From: Datisca glomerata | Lineage: Eukaryota > Streptophyta > Magnoliopsida > Cucurbitales > Datiscaceae | Direction of reading: 5' to 3' | NCBI GenBank assembly: GCA_003255025.1 | Contig: QANY01002271.1 | Coordinates: 1-64,000 of the forward strand | Length of the DNA stretch: 64,000 bases | Shown: piece by piece, positions 49,041-59,480 of the stretch | How the letters are laid out: every line of letters starts with the position of its first letter | Position numbering within the stretch: the first letter of the stretch is position 1 | Position numbers and translations under genes: made by a program | Notes under the pieces: model-generated | Told to the model about the DNA's origin: nothing | What the model saw: only the letters and a program-made list of their open reading frames with translations | Databases searched by the model: none

Positions 49041-49288
49041 TGAAGAAAAAGAGAACAAATATAAAGAGAATGAATATTGAATTTACTTGATTTATTCCGT
49101 TGCTAAAGAGAAAATTTATACACATACAGAGGCCTACAAAATAGGAAAAAAAAAGAAGCAAACGGCTAGCTAATTTATAGGGCAAAACTATAACCTAAAT
49201 TCAGAAAATTTACAGCTAAGATTACATCAAATATTATGATATACAAGGTAGCAAACTAAAATCAGATATTCAAATAATATCTTCAAGA
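49041..49288 (-). repeat. 5' LTR of the copia element
   Basis: On minus it runs from about TGAAGATATT (or three bases earlier) to CTTTTTCTTCA, with the primer-binding-site-like TGGTATTAAAGCC directly after. The exact outer end is uncertain by three bases because both tg...ca and the tagag duplication cannot be satisfied at once. Confidence 0.85.
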
Positions 49289-49293
49289 TAGAG

Positions 49294-49604
49294 AAAATTT
49301 TAATATTAAATAAATAGAATTCATTGTACATCATATTCCTCACAAAGAAAGATAGAAAAAAATCAACTAGTTATTTTGGTTCAATCATTTTGCTTACATT
49401 TTTTAGGTATCAACTTAAGAAGTGTGAAAACCCTTACATTCTATTTGTTATATGACTAATATAAAAAAATACTAATAACGAAATATCTTAGTTATGATAA
49501 AACGATTACCTTAGTTATGAATATAAATTCATGTTTTTTATACAAATTTCATCATGAGTTGTGAATATAAAGAATTGATCTACCCTTAAATGATTGATCT
49601 ATAT
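49294..49604. other. Short spacer between copia and LINE
   Basis: AT-rich, nothing recognised. Confidence 0.5.
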
Positions 49605-49620
49605 AAATGAGTAAGGTGTT

Positions 49621-50706
49621 ACTTTCGCAGGAGTGTGACAGCTTGTGGAGGAGTGTTATTGTGGTAATTATGGGAGCTAAGGCTGATGCTTGGCAGCCGT
49701 CTCTTTCGAGGAGTAGATTTACTTCTTACTCATATAAAGTTATTGTCGTGGATGAGACATTTTCTCTAAATATATCAAATTCAGAGTGGAGGAGGGAACA
49801 TGAGTGAGGTTTTGGTCAGATTACTGGTGCGACGACATGATATTAACTGACAAGTTTTTTACATTGTTTAGTATTGCTTCTAACAAATATGCTAGAGTTA
49901 GTAACTTTTACATGAATAACGAGGGATCTATTGTTTGGAACCCGGCATTCAGAATGAGTTCAATGATTGAGAGTTGGAATCAATTAGCAATCTCATGCAT
50001 AAGTTTTATTCGTATACGTTCAAAATGATTTGACAGGTTTATTAGAATGGATTGAATGTACTATGGAGTGTTTTCGGTGAAGTCTTATGTTAAAAGCATT
50101 GACAATAGTGATAACAACGTTAGAGATTTCCCATGGAAAAAAATTTGAAGACTAAGACTCCCCCTAAATGTTCTTTTTTGGTGAGGACAACAGTTTGGAA
50201 TGTCAATTTTACTATGGATGTTCGGAAGTGTCGGGTTTCTCTATGCCTAATAGGTTCCCATTGTGTAAGAAGGAAGATGAATCAAATGCTCTTCTCTTCA
50301 TTCACTGTTCTTTCTCGTCGAAGATTTGGTACATTATTTTGGGATGATTGAAGGTTCATTGGGTTATGCAAGGAATTCCATATAACTTTTTTTCTGTAGC
50401 TGGAACCATACTTGTAGCGCATCCGTTAAGCCAATTTTTTGGGCTATTATTCATTTTGATGTTTCTTGGGGTATATGGAGGGAAAAGAATACTAGGATTT
50501 TTGAAGGGGTAGATAATTTTTTATGTAAACTACTCATGTCTATTCTCAGATATCTTTTCGGATGGATTAAATGTTTGTTCCTAGGTTTTAATACTGAAAA
50601 AATCTAGATGGAGATCCTAATCTTATGCTTTTCAGATTCTAGCTTAGAGTTGTAAACCCCCTATAAAACTTTTGTGAATATTAAATAGATATCTTTTATC
50701 GATAAT
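49621..50706 (+). mobile_element. 5'-truncated L1-type LINE with target-site duplication
   Basis: The C-terminal part of an L1 open frame is readable in pieces: RFWSDYWCDDMILTDKFF...VWNPAFR near 49,804-49,950 and PPKCSFLVRTTVWN near 50,155-50,200, the zinc-binding domain that follows plant LINE reverse transcriptases. The polymerase core is absent through 5' truncation. The 3' end is A/T-rich (tcttttatcgataat). The element is flanked by aaatgagtaaggtgtt (49,605-49,620) and aaatgagtaaagtgtt (50,707-50,722), a 16-bp duplication with one difference. Stops and frameshifts show age. Confidence 0.85.
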
Positions 50707-50722
50707 AAATGAGTAAAGTGTT

Positions 50723-51240
50723 GTTTAAGTTTTTATCGGAAAAAAAAAGTCTAGAGAAGTTAGAAATTTAAGTGCAGTTTACATAATTTTTTTCTAAAGA
50801 TAAAATTAGGAATAAGAAAAGTTGAATAAAAAAGTGGTGCCCCAGGATATCATGCATGGGGTAAACGTAAATTTGAAGAGAAGCTTGGAAGGTGGCCCGT
50901 GAGTATAGTTTGAACTCCAATAAAAAGTCTGCATTGCGGTCGTGGATCCGGCGGCTAATTGGGTGGAGTTAGCCGACCTCAAAGTATTTTGTCTTAAAAT
51001 GATCGATGAAGATTCTGAGGTGAAATTGTAGAGTGTGAGAACTCATCCAAGGTGAAATTGTAGAGTGTGAGAACTCATCCAATTTTCTCATTGTGGCTAA
51101 ATGGGTGGAGGTAGCCGACCTCAAAGTGTTTTGAGTCTTAAAATGATCAATGAAGATTCTGAGGTGCAATTGTAGGGTGTGAGAACCCATCCAATTTTCT
51201 CATTGAAAGGGTTAAACCGTAGCCGTTCCTCAGCTTTTAT
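50723..51240. repeat. Partial tandem duplication of ~140 bp
   Basis: The block 'tagccgacctcaaagt.ttttg..tcttaaaatgatcNatgaagattctgaggtg.aattgtag.gtgtgagaac.catccaattttctcattg' occurs at about 50,970-51,095 and 51,110-51,205. A smaller 36-bp piece ('aggtgaaattgtagagtgtgagaactcatcca') is further duplicated at 51,018 and 51,050. No conserved protein. Confidence 0.7.
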
Positions 51241-52180
51241 TTAATTTTTACTTGGAACAGAACATAAACCTGAAGTTCTAAAATGATGTAAATTTATGTT
51301 TGGTTCTTCGGAATTTATCACAGTACACCCCGTTGGCTTGAGTGGGGGGTTAGCTTTTTCTGGAAAGATGACAATGCCGTGAATTTGGTGAAGTATGGGA
51401 GCTTCTTTATTGAAGTTCGGGTGATTTATGCAGTGAAGATTGTGTTCTTATGGGTGGCTTCTAGCATTTTTATTCTTCCAAACTTTGATAATTATTATAA
51501 CCTAGTAGACATCAGTTTCATTAGTTCTCGGTTCACCTGAATGAATAATCGTGATCATCCTAATGAAAATCTCTATTTGTCCTCAAATATGATCGTCTGC
51601 GGTATCAGTTCGAGGATTGTAGGATTTCCATTCTTTCTGCATAACCATCTTACATTTGAAAGTAGCATAAGGAAGTCAATATTGGTGAAATCCATTTCAA
51701 TGGTCCAGTTGAAGCCACATCTACTTTTAATAAATTATAACTGTTTGTTGAAAATTTGAGACCCCAAGTAGAAATACATCAGATTCTTGTCATAAGTTAA
51801 CCAACAGTATTTTGGTGAAATTGTTGCAGTCATAAGAGTCCTTCAAATGACTCATACTCCAAAGCAACTTGAATTTATTTGGTATAAATCTATGGTAGAA
51901 CTAAGAATGCTTGTTTTCATTCAAAATTTTCACTTCTTGAACAATAGGTTATAACATTTGATTAAGCATCTCAATATACAAAGTTACAGTGAAGAATCTT
52001 ACATACTGGCAAAATTTCCGCCATTCTCTCGAACTGAGAGACTGAAAACTGCGTGTCAACCGGGGAGGCCTCGTCTGAAGCCAAACATAATTGCAGTCAG
52101 TTGTAAAAAAAATTCACTGAAGACTAGAAACTTCCTGGGCTGAGCTACACGAATTATGTGTAAATATGTTGTACATGACT
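51241..52180 (-). other. CLC-f 3' untranslated region and spacer
   Basis: Follows the CLC-f stop on minus. A polyadenylation-like AATAAA (minus) occurs at about 51,872-51,879, which would give a 3' region of about 300 bp. The remainder down to 51,241 has no recognised content. Confidence 0.35.
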
Positions 52181-55100
52181 TCAATGACTATTTGTAATCG
52201 TCACCTCGAGGTTCTTCTCTCTACTATGCTGATACATCGACTTCCGGTGACTTATGACCTCTCTGCATAGAAACGGAACTATCAATCTTCCGAGTATAAA
52301 CGCAGCATTAGTTAACAAAGAAAAGAGTGAGGAAGAAAGTGAGGACAGAATATTGAGGCCACACTCTCATGGCTTTAGGATATCAATGCGAGGACAAACA
52401 GCATAGTTCCCAAGCACTAAAGGAAAAGACTTTCGTTTAGTGTTTAATACATGAGATGCATCGTTCAAAACTTCAATACATGAGATGCATCATTCAAAAC
52501 TTTAATACATGAGATACATGTACATTGTTCAAAACTTTTAATACATGAGACACATCGATCTGCTTACTTGTTACCATGTTAGATTTGAACCTAAGATGAT
52601 TAATATTAGAGTTCTGGGGAATTGGACAAGTTCCCTTGCTTATCAACTAAAGTGATGCGCAGTTAATTCCAAGAGTATTGGCTGACAATATAGTACTGGT
52701 TATAATATAACAAAAACAAACATCATCTCCACAAAAAAGAGGGCGGCATATTGAATCAATTGAGAAATGATTGAGCACCTGAGACATTTCCAAATTGAAT
52801 CGTAGTGAAGAACGGCAACAATTCTTCGTTTCCTATCTTTATTGGACACTCCACCATGCTTAACTACGGGCAACTGCTTTATACCCTTGGCCTCCATTAG
52901 CTCCTTAGCAGTTGCCAAATTAGTGTCTGGATAGCAGGTTAAAAGCCCACGCTCTCTCCCTTGATAGCTTATTCCACGAGTACAAATAGATGAAACAAGA
53001 CTTGCGTCCACCTGATTACATATAATGTAAAACTTTGGATTCAAATGAAAATAAGAATTTATATTCACAAGTAGAGAACAATGCAGCACAAATACATCTA
53101 AGCAACTCAAGAAACTACCAACAGACAGATCTTCTTCGAAGCAGATTTATAGCAAGTTAAAATAAAATAGAAATTTGAGTAATGATCTGACTTCAAAATA
53201 ACAAATAGAAATTATGTTTTTTTAATGACCCAGAACTCCAACCTGACAGTCCCCATTTGGACCCACCTAGGCGGCACCAAACTGGGGTGGCGAAATGATT
53301 GCCGACAACCCATCGACTCACCCCTGATAAACCACAAGTGGGGAAACAAACCAGGGACCTTGGAGCACAAGACAACTTCGCCCTACCACCTGAGCTAGCC
53401 CAGCTGGGCATGATTATGTGCAGAAGGAGAAATCATGTGGAGATTCTATGGACAGAAATATGAATTCGAACAAAGTGGGATAATTTTGGACGATGAAAAG
53501 GAAGACTTAAAGAAGAGATATTGGATTCAAGTATTCAACCAAGTGAAGGATCGGGTTTCAGAAGGGTAAGGCCAATCTAGTAGGGTACAATCACTGGGGG
53601 GAGAATAATACTTGTGGGCCATAAATATGCTAAAATTATTTGTTACATACATCCAGCAGTCTTGGATCGTCTTTGGACGTGTCACCAGACATTTTGGACA
53701 GACACCGACTAATGTCACCACTTGTAAGTATTCCCTCAAGAAAACCTTGATCGTCCACCACTAGTGCACAGTTCTGCTTGCCTTCATTTATATATTTTAT
53801 TGCATCCCTCAAGTTCGATGACAGTGAGACCTTCAAATGATTCTTCGACATAGCCTGAGAAACCTGATGGCAGGCATGAGTTTGAAGAATTACAGTTAGG
53901 TCAATAGAACACTAGAACAGAGCTATGCTGCAGTAGTGAAATATATAACCAAGATGAGAAACTGAGTTGACCAAACTCGATAATAAGGTTGGGGGAGGGT
54001 CAATATAGTTGATCAGTTCAGAAGGAAATGAAGAAATACCAGACCTTTAAATCTTCGAGAACAATATCCTCATAAATTTCCTCACGTTCAGATGCATTTC
54101 CAAGAATTGAAAGTTCCAAGTCATTATGCCCATCATTGTGTCCCCAAATAACTTCGTCCTTATGTCCAGAAGGTGAAAGAGAAGCATAGCCTCTGAATGA
54201 GTTCCGGGCATCAGATGCTTCAATCTCTTTGGCCTGCTTTGTCACTGAAGGAACCCATATGGCCAGTCCAACAGCACCCTGTTCGCGGAATATATCAGTA
54301 GGAGACACTTCATATAACTCTAAGACATGTTACGCAATAGCATCACATCACTGATTCAAACTAAAACATACTGTAGAAAGATATTAGAGAAAAGACTTTA
54401 ATATGGCTATCATATACTAATATACCCTTTCAAGACAAGGGACTCTTTAGGGGGAGAGGTGGATATCATTTACGTTAGAGGAGCATTGTACTTCACAGAC
54501 CAAAAAATGATTTCAAAACCATATGCAGAGCCAAGCATGAAATTCCAGAATATCTCATCTTTTGACCAAATTTTGAGAAAAGTTGTGAATCTTGAGCAGA
54601 ATACCGAAGAGGATTTGGTAATAGAAAAAATAAAATGCATGTCGCCACTGATGTACAAAATATGCAAGCAACTACCCATTTGGAAAAAAATAGCAGTATT
54701 TTTATAGTTGTTGAGGACAAACGTCAGTTTGAATTCGTGTTATGATTAGCATAAGTATACATAAAACATATAGTCCAAAGAATAAAAGCAGCTACCCCTT
54801 TCTTTCTCTCTTTTTTTATTAGCATAGGGTATCCGAAGCCTTGGGCTCCGACTAATACTAAGGGTGCAGCTACCCCTTTCCTTGACCAGCATGATTTGTT
54901 AGTCCTATGCAGCCCTTTCAAATATCACTAAAAGATATCATTGAATAACGATCATGCAAGATCATGGAAGAATTACCATAAGAGGAAGCAGTATTCTATA
55001 ATCCTTTGTCAACTCAAACAGAAGTAGAACAGATGTCAAGGGTACTTGACAAACTGAAGCCAGCGTAGCAGCCATTCCAACCTGAAATGGAGGTTTTAAG

Positions 55101-58100
55101 TTATCTAAGTAATGGATGAAGCATTAACTTATGGGCAATTGACTTCCAAAAGCTAACAAGAGTCTCGAAATGAAAGTTTACCAATGCATATGCCTGTGGC
55201 TGTGCAACAGCTGCATTGCCTGGAACGGCATAATTAATAATCTCTGCAGCTGACCCCCCAAATACAGCACCAACAGCTGCACCGATCATCAGACTTGGAG
55301 CATAAAGGCCACCTACAAGCCCAGAACCCTTGCACAAAGCTGTTGCAACAACTTTCGCTGCTGCCAGCTGAGTTAATAGCCAAATTCCAGGAGCTGAAGC
55401 ACTCTTTCCAGTATGTAGGATTTCTTCAACATTTGTAAAACCCCAATATAGTATTCCTGGATACTTGAGAGCTATAACCCCAGCTCCTAAACCACCTAAA
55501 GCAGGACACACAATAGCGGGGAGGCCAAATCTTTCCTTGATAAATTCAAATGATTCAGTGAACCACGAGACTAAACGGGTCACAGCTACACTCACAACAC
55601 CACATAGCATGCCCAATATCAGGTACAAAGGTAGCTCTGAAAGAAACCATGATATGCGGTCAAAATCAATTGCTAATAAATATCAGATATTTTCAGGAAG
55701 ATCAGATTTGACCTATTCGGATATCTTTATTTAATAACTCCAACAAACCAAATTATTCTCAGGGTTACACCCATGCATTTATACATACATTTATATATAA
55801 AAATTAATCTCCAAAAGTGAAAATGGCTTAACACCCTAGAGGAGGCTATAAACCGCAGCTTCAAACTAGCATCGGATTTATGAAGGTTCCATTCCAATAC
55901 ATCAAGAACCAATTAATAGCATTTTAAGTTAATGGTTGAAATGGACTAGCATCTATCCAAGACAAAATGCCAAACGGTCATTAGCATTTTCCTTCCACAT
56001 GCTTCCTTTCACTTTTGTCACCCTCAGAAAGTGGCACGCAGGTATAGTAAGAATTGATACCAAAAGGTAGTTGCACAGAACTTAACAATGAAGTAGCACA
56101 TTAAATAAAAAAAATATTAGAGGGAATGGGGGTGGTCATTTACGTTCAAAATCTTGACTAAGTGAACCTGAGTAACATGCTTAGCAAATTGGAATTTATT
56201 ACTGTTCAAGTCTCTTGAGATTGTTGAAAATGTGAAATCTAAAGTTTAAAGAGAGACTGTTGAGTATAAACTTATTGAGACAACATTTGGAAATTGAAAT
56301 TAGGTTGGATCACGTCCCCCTTCTAAAATCTAACCCATTAGTTACATGGGGTCACACATTCAACACGAGTAACAACTGCACTTCAAATATCTCAAAACTA
56401 TTTTCCTTTAGAAGTGGATCTTGTAGTTCTAGCAATATTGTCTTAAAGTTTTGGTAGAGCTCGAGGAAACAACAGATGGTGAGGATATAAATGCCAACAT
56501 ACATCATATATGGATGCATGAAAACAGATGTAAACAAGAAAGACAAAAGAACACATTAGAAAATGAGAAAGGCCAAGAATATAACATGAAGTACCAGCAG
56601 CAGACTTCAAATCATATGCAGGTACTGTAAAAGCTGACTGTGTTCCCAGTAAAACATTTGAGACGGTAGATGATATAACAGAGGCCAGTATGATCATAGC
56701 AGTAGTAAATGGAGGTGAATTTTCAGCACGCTGAGGCCTTAATACAGTTTCAATAGCAAAGAAGCAACCAGCAACTGCCGCATTAAAGCCTGAAGGAAAG
56801 ATACTTTAACAGTGTAAATTTGAATAATAGTAGTTTTTTTTATCAGTAACAGGTATAAATATATATATTCAAAAGAAAAGCACTAGGCCTATCCAAAAGA
56901 GAGATCACAACTGTTAAAAAAGTTGGTCTCTAAATTTTATCCTGTGGATAAAATTTGAATAATAGTAGTTGGATGAATCCGCAACCAGATTAAAACTAAC
57001 AATATTAATCTATAACTAGATTAAAACTAACAAGCACAAAAACATGAAAGGTTAGTTAAAGTTCAAGAAAACAAGGGGTTGGAGCAAGTATGTGATTATT
57101 ATATACACAAAATCTTAGTGAAATATCACTTTAGTCAAAATTTTAGCTTAGAGAGATGAAATGCATGCTTATGCATTTTTTTAAAGTTTCTGATGGATGT
57201 TTTAAAAACTCAAACAGGCATACAGTCAATTTCGGGGTCATTAATTATAGCACCTATAGTGATTACCATTTCTTTTATTGGAAATCAATGTAACGGATAT
57301 CATTTTTGTTTCAAAGATGAAAGAACTATATCCTAGCAAAGAGATGACAAATGGTTTTGAAGATCTCCTCGTAACAAGATGGAAACAACAAGGAATCCAA
57401 TGCAAATCATTGAAGTCTCACCTGAAGAAATTCCAGCTGCTGCACCAGCTGCAACAAAGGTTATTTTTATCCTCTCACTGTTGTTTCCCATCGTATGGTA
57501 GAATCCATTGGCACATGATTTTCCAATATCTACACTAGGCCCTTCAGGACCCAATGAACAACCAGTACCCAAAGTAACAGACGCCTGAATGGCCTTGACT
57601 GTTGGAAAGACTCCAGCAAGAAGATCAAATCCTTGCCGTTGAGAAGCACTTGATTGCCTTATTTGGTCTAGTATTTCAACTAAGCCATGCATCATGCCAA
57701 CAATAACACCTCCTGTGACTGGTACTAAGAGAATGCGATGCCAAGTATCGGCAAGTCTTTGTAAACGAAGCCATGCAGCGCCTTCATTTGGAGTCCCAGC
57801 CCAAGCCCATTCATGTATTACGTGTACCTACGCAATCACCTAGAGTTAGTTGTAGGTAAATTACATATCGCAGAACGGTTATATGAGGAATAAATAGGTT
57901 TCAATTATCAACAAGTACACAAAACAATTTGCATTTATGCGCCAAATATGGGGAGAACGATGAACCATGAGTAATTCATGTATGATACAACCACATCAGC
58001 ATAATTGAACATAGTTCTTTTAGAATATAAAAATGGAAGCTAAGATAAGAAGACCAAAAGTTCAGACTGGATCAACAAGCATTCCATAACACGCTTGGTA

Positions 58101-59258
58101 AAAATTTCAGCAGATCTAGAAACATGGGATTAAAAATATACTAAATATACTAGATGACTCCATGGCATTAATGGATTGATACCATTATGCTTATCAGATG
58201 AATGTTTCATTAGCTCATAAGGACCCATCATGCTGGAGTCAGAATACACAGTAGCAGTTCATTGAATCCAATTCTTAAAGAGAAAAAAAACAATTATTTT
58301 CTACTTCTAAAAGAAAATAAAAGAATTACCTAAGAACCCATACAGCAACAATATCAGACCAAATACTACGCTAACATCTCAATGCAAAAGATGAAGTTAA
58401 GGATGGAAGCGTAAGGTCAAAATTAGGCTTGTTAGCGCCTCTAGCTAGGATGTTCGATATGTTTCTGGAACGCCAGGGTTAACAGAGACATTTGAAACAA
58501 TTAATCCATCACAAGTACGACACTTTCGGCATCAGATCACAAGGCAATTCTTTAATAAGCACGTCGCATGGAATTTCAACATACATAGCAGTTAGGCAAT
58601 TTGCCAAGATGAGAAAATATCAAAACTTGAGTATGAAATCAGGGAAGTGGGAAAGGTAAGGATATTCTACTGTAAAGAACATGCTTTTCGAAATGAATCA
58701 ACTAGGTAGCAAGTAAATGTGTAATATATTTTGCTTTTGCCGAGTCCTCAAGTTAGAAAAAACAAAAAAGGTCGGAAATGAACAGATACTAACCCCTTTG
58801 TTAAAAGCCGCAACACAGAGACCGGTGGCAAGGCCAAGGAGGCAACCAATTAGGAGCAAAACCCACTCGGGAGGGGTGGTGTCACCGAGAAAGTCGTCTG
58901 CATCGGCAGTATCAGGGGCGGAGGTGGCGGCCGTGGCATGATGAACATGAATTTGATTTTTATGATGATCCGTAGCAGGAGCAGCAGCACCATGTCTGCC
59001 AATACTAGAAGGAGAATTGTTGTCCCAATCTAGACGCTTGAAACTGTGACGGCGTCCAGAGAAGCTACCTGTATTCAAATGCTTGAACAGATCCATAAAG
59101 CCTCGGGACCTTCCATTGCCACTGCCGCTTCTGAAGCTCTTGCTGTGGCTTCCGATGGAAATTCCAACTCCATCATGAGCTTCTAAGTCATCATCCTTTA
59201 TATGATCATCTGCCGATCTGAGAAGATGATTCTGATCGCTGTATTCCCCTCCCGACAT
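52181..59258 (-). CDS. CLC-F: CLC-f type chloride channel/exchanger with CBS domains, nine coding exons
   Basis: Endomembrane (Golgi/trans-Golgi in Arabidopsis) anion transporter of the CLC family. Exons on minus: 59,258-58,794; 57,827-57,422; 56,789-56,595; 55,636-55,182; 55,081-54,977; 54,278-54,045; 53,863-53,651; 53,011-52,779; 52,262-52,181. All borders are GT-AG and the 2,388-nt frame is open, giving 795 residues, close to Arabidopsis CLC-f (about 780). The first in-frame ATG (MSGGEYSD) matches the family start. Order: long soluble N-terminus with DLFKHL and SFKRLDWD, a first hydrophobic segment (PPEWVLLLIGCLLG), the GTGCSLGPEGPS selectivity/gating block with gating glutamate 250 intact, GGLYAPSLMIG for the second anion-binding motif, then two CBS domains at the C-terminus (about residues 610-680 and 690-765). 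Introns hold a SINE (intron 7) and a LINE tail (intron 2). No defects seen. Confidence 0.96.
53213..53409 (-). mobile_element. tRNA-derived SINE in CLC-f intron 7
   Basis: On minus it begins GCCCAGCTGGGC and has polymerase III promoter-like boxes: TAGCTCAGGTGG (A box, 53,398-53,387) and GGTTTGTTTCC (B box, 53,352-53,342), 34 bases apart, as in tRNA genes. About 140 bp later it ends in TTAAAAAAA. The word ACATAAT lies just upstream and directly after the A run, a probable short target-site duplication. It sits between exons 7 and 8 and leaves both splice sites untouched. Confidence 0.75.
54780..54915. repeat. Small repeat-like insertion in CLC-f intron 5
   Basis: Flanked by 'gcagctaccccttt' at 54,788-54,801 and again at 54,866-54,879. 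In between are a T-rich run and 'gggtatccgaagccttgggctccgac', a phrase typical of short plant SINE-like tails. The direct flanks suggest a target-site duplication of about 14 bp, but the element type is uncertain. Confidence 0.4.
56834..56950 (-). mobile_element. 117-bp LINE tail with 18-bp target-site duplication in CLC-f intron 2
   Basis: The 18-mer aaatttgaataatagtag occurs at 56,816-56,833 and, identically, at 56,951-56,968. On minus the insert ends CTGTTACTGATAAAAAAA, like the 3' tails of plant L1 elements. The corresponding place in the CLC-f pseudogene (about 33,530) lacks the insert and has one copy of the target, so the insertion is younger than the duplication. Confidence 0.8.
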
Positions 59259-59480
59259 CGCCCGATTTCTCTCCAAGAATCAATTCCTCCAGTTCCTCGA
59301 GGCGTTGAGAATGGGGCTTGTTCGTTCAGATGGTGGTTGGTTAATGGTTAGTTGGAAGAGGCCCACGACTTCGAATAGATCATTGGAGTTAGAATTTACA
59401 GAAGCTTTACATATATCTTACGGACTTACGCTTTCGATTTTAGAGCTGCTTCTCATTTGCAGAGGTAACGAATGAACAGA
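59259..59480 (-). promoter_or_regulatory. CLC-f 5' leader and proximal promoter
   Basis: GC content rises compared with the spacer beyond 59,500, and C/T-rich leader-like sequence precedes the start on minus. Five in-frame codons before the ATG are open but lack another ATG. No TATA box can be assigned with confidence. Confidence 0.35.

Larger units (their letters stand above)
44566..49288 (-). mobile_element. Ty1/copia retrotransposon with both LTRs, inactive
   Basis: About 4.7 kb, bounded by related LTRs (44,566-44,801 and 49,041-49,288). On minus, after the right LTR, TGGTATTAAAGCC at 49,040-49,028 fits a primer-binding site for initiator-Met tRNA, and TTGAGGGGGGA at about 44,812-44,802 is the polypurine tract. 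Internal order on minus: gag-like part with a degraded zinc knuckle (about 48,225-48,185), protease (WILDSGTSEH, about 47,945), GAG-pre-integrase, integrase (HVRSDSGLEF, about 47,200-47,170), reverse transcriptase ([12 protein letters not shown], about 45,975) and RNase H remnants. The catalytic YVDD reads YVYD near 45,760. Several stops and frameshifts interrupt the polyprotein. A 5-bp duplication, tagag, at 44,561-44,565 and 49,289-49,293 fits the target site. Confidence 0.9.

Noticed and set aside
53342..53409. Possible tRNA gene on the minus strand
   Set aside because: A and B boxes are present but no cloverleaf with an anticodon stem can be drawn, and the 3' body with an A-tail shows it is a SINE.
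57278..57538. Plus-strand frame of 86 codons across CLC-f exon 2
   Set aside because: Antisense to a conserved coding exon, with no motif of its own.
59259..59276. CLC-f start six codons upstream of the annotated ATG
   Set aside because: The upstream position is a TTG, not ATG; the ATG at 59,258 begins the conserved MSGG-type N-terminus.
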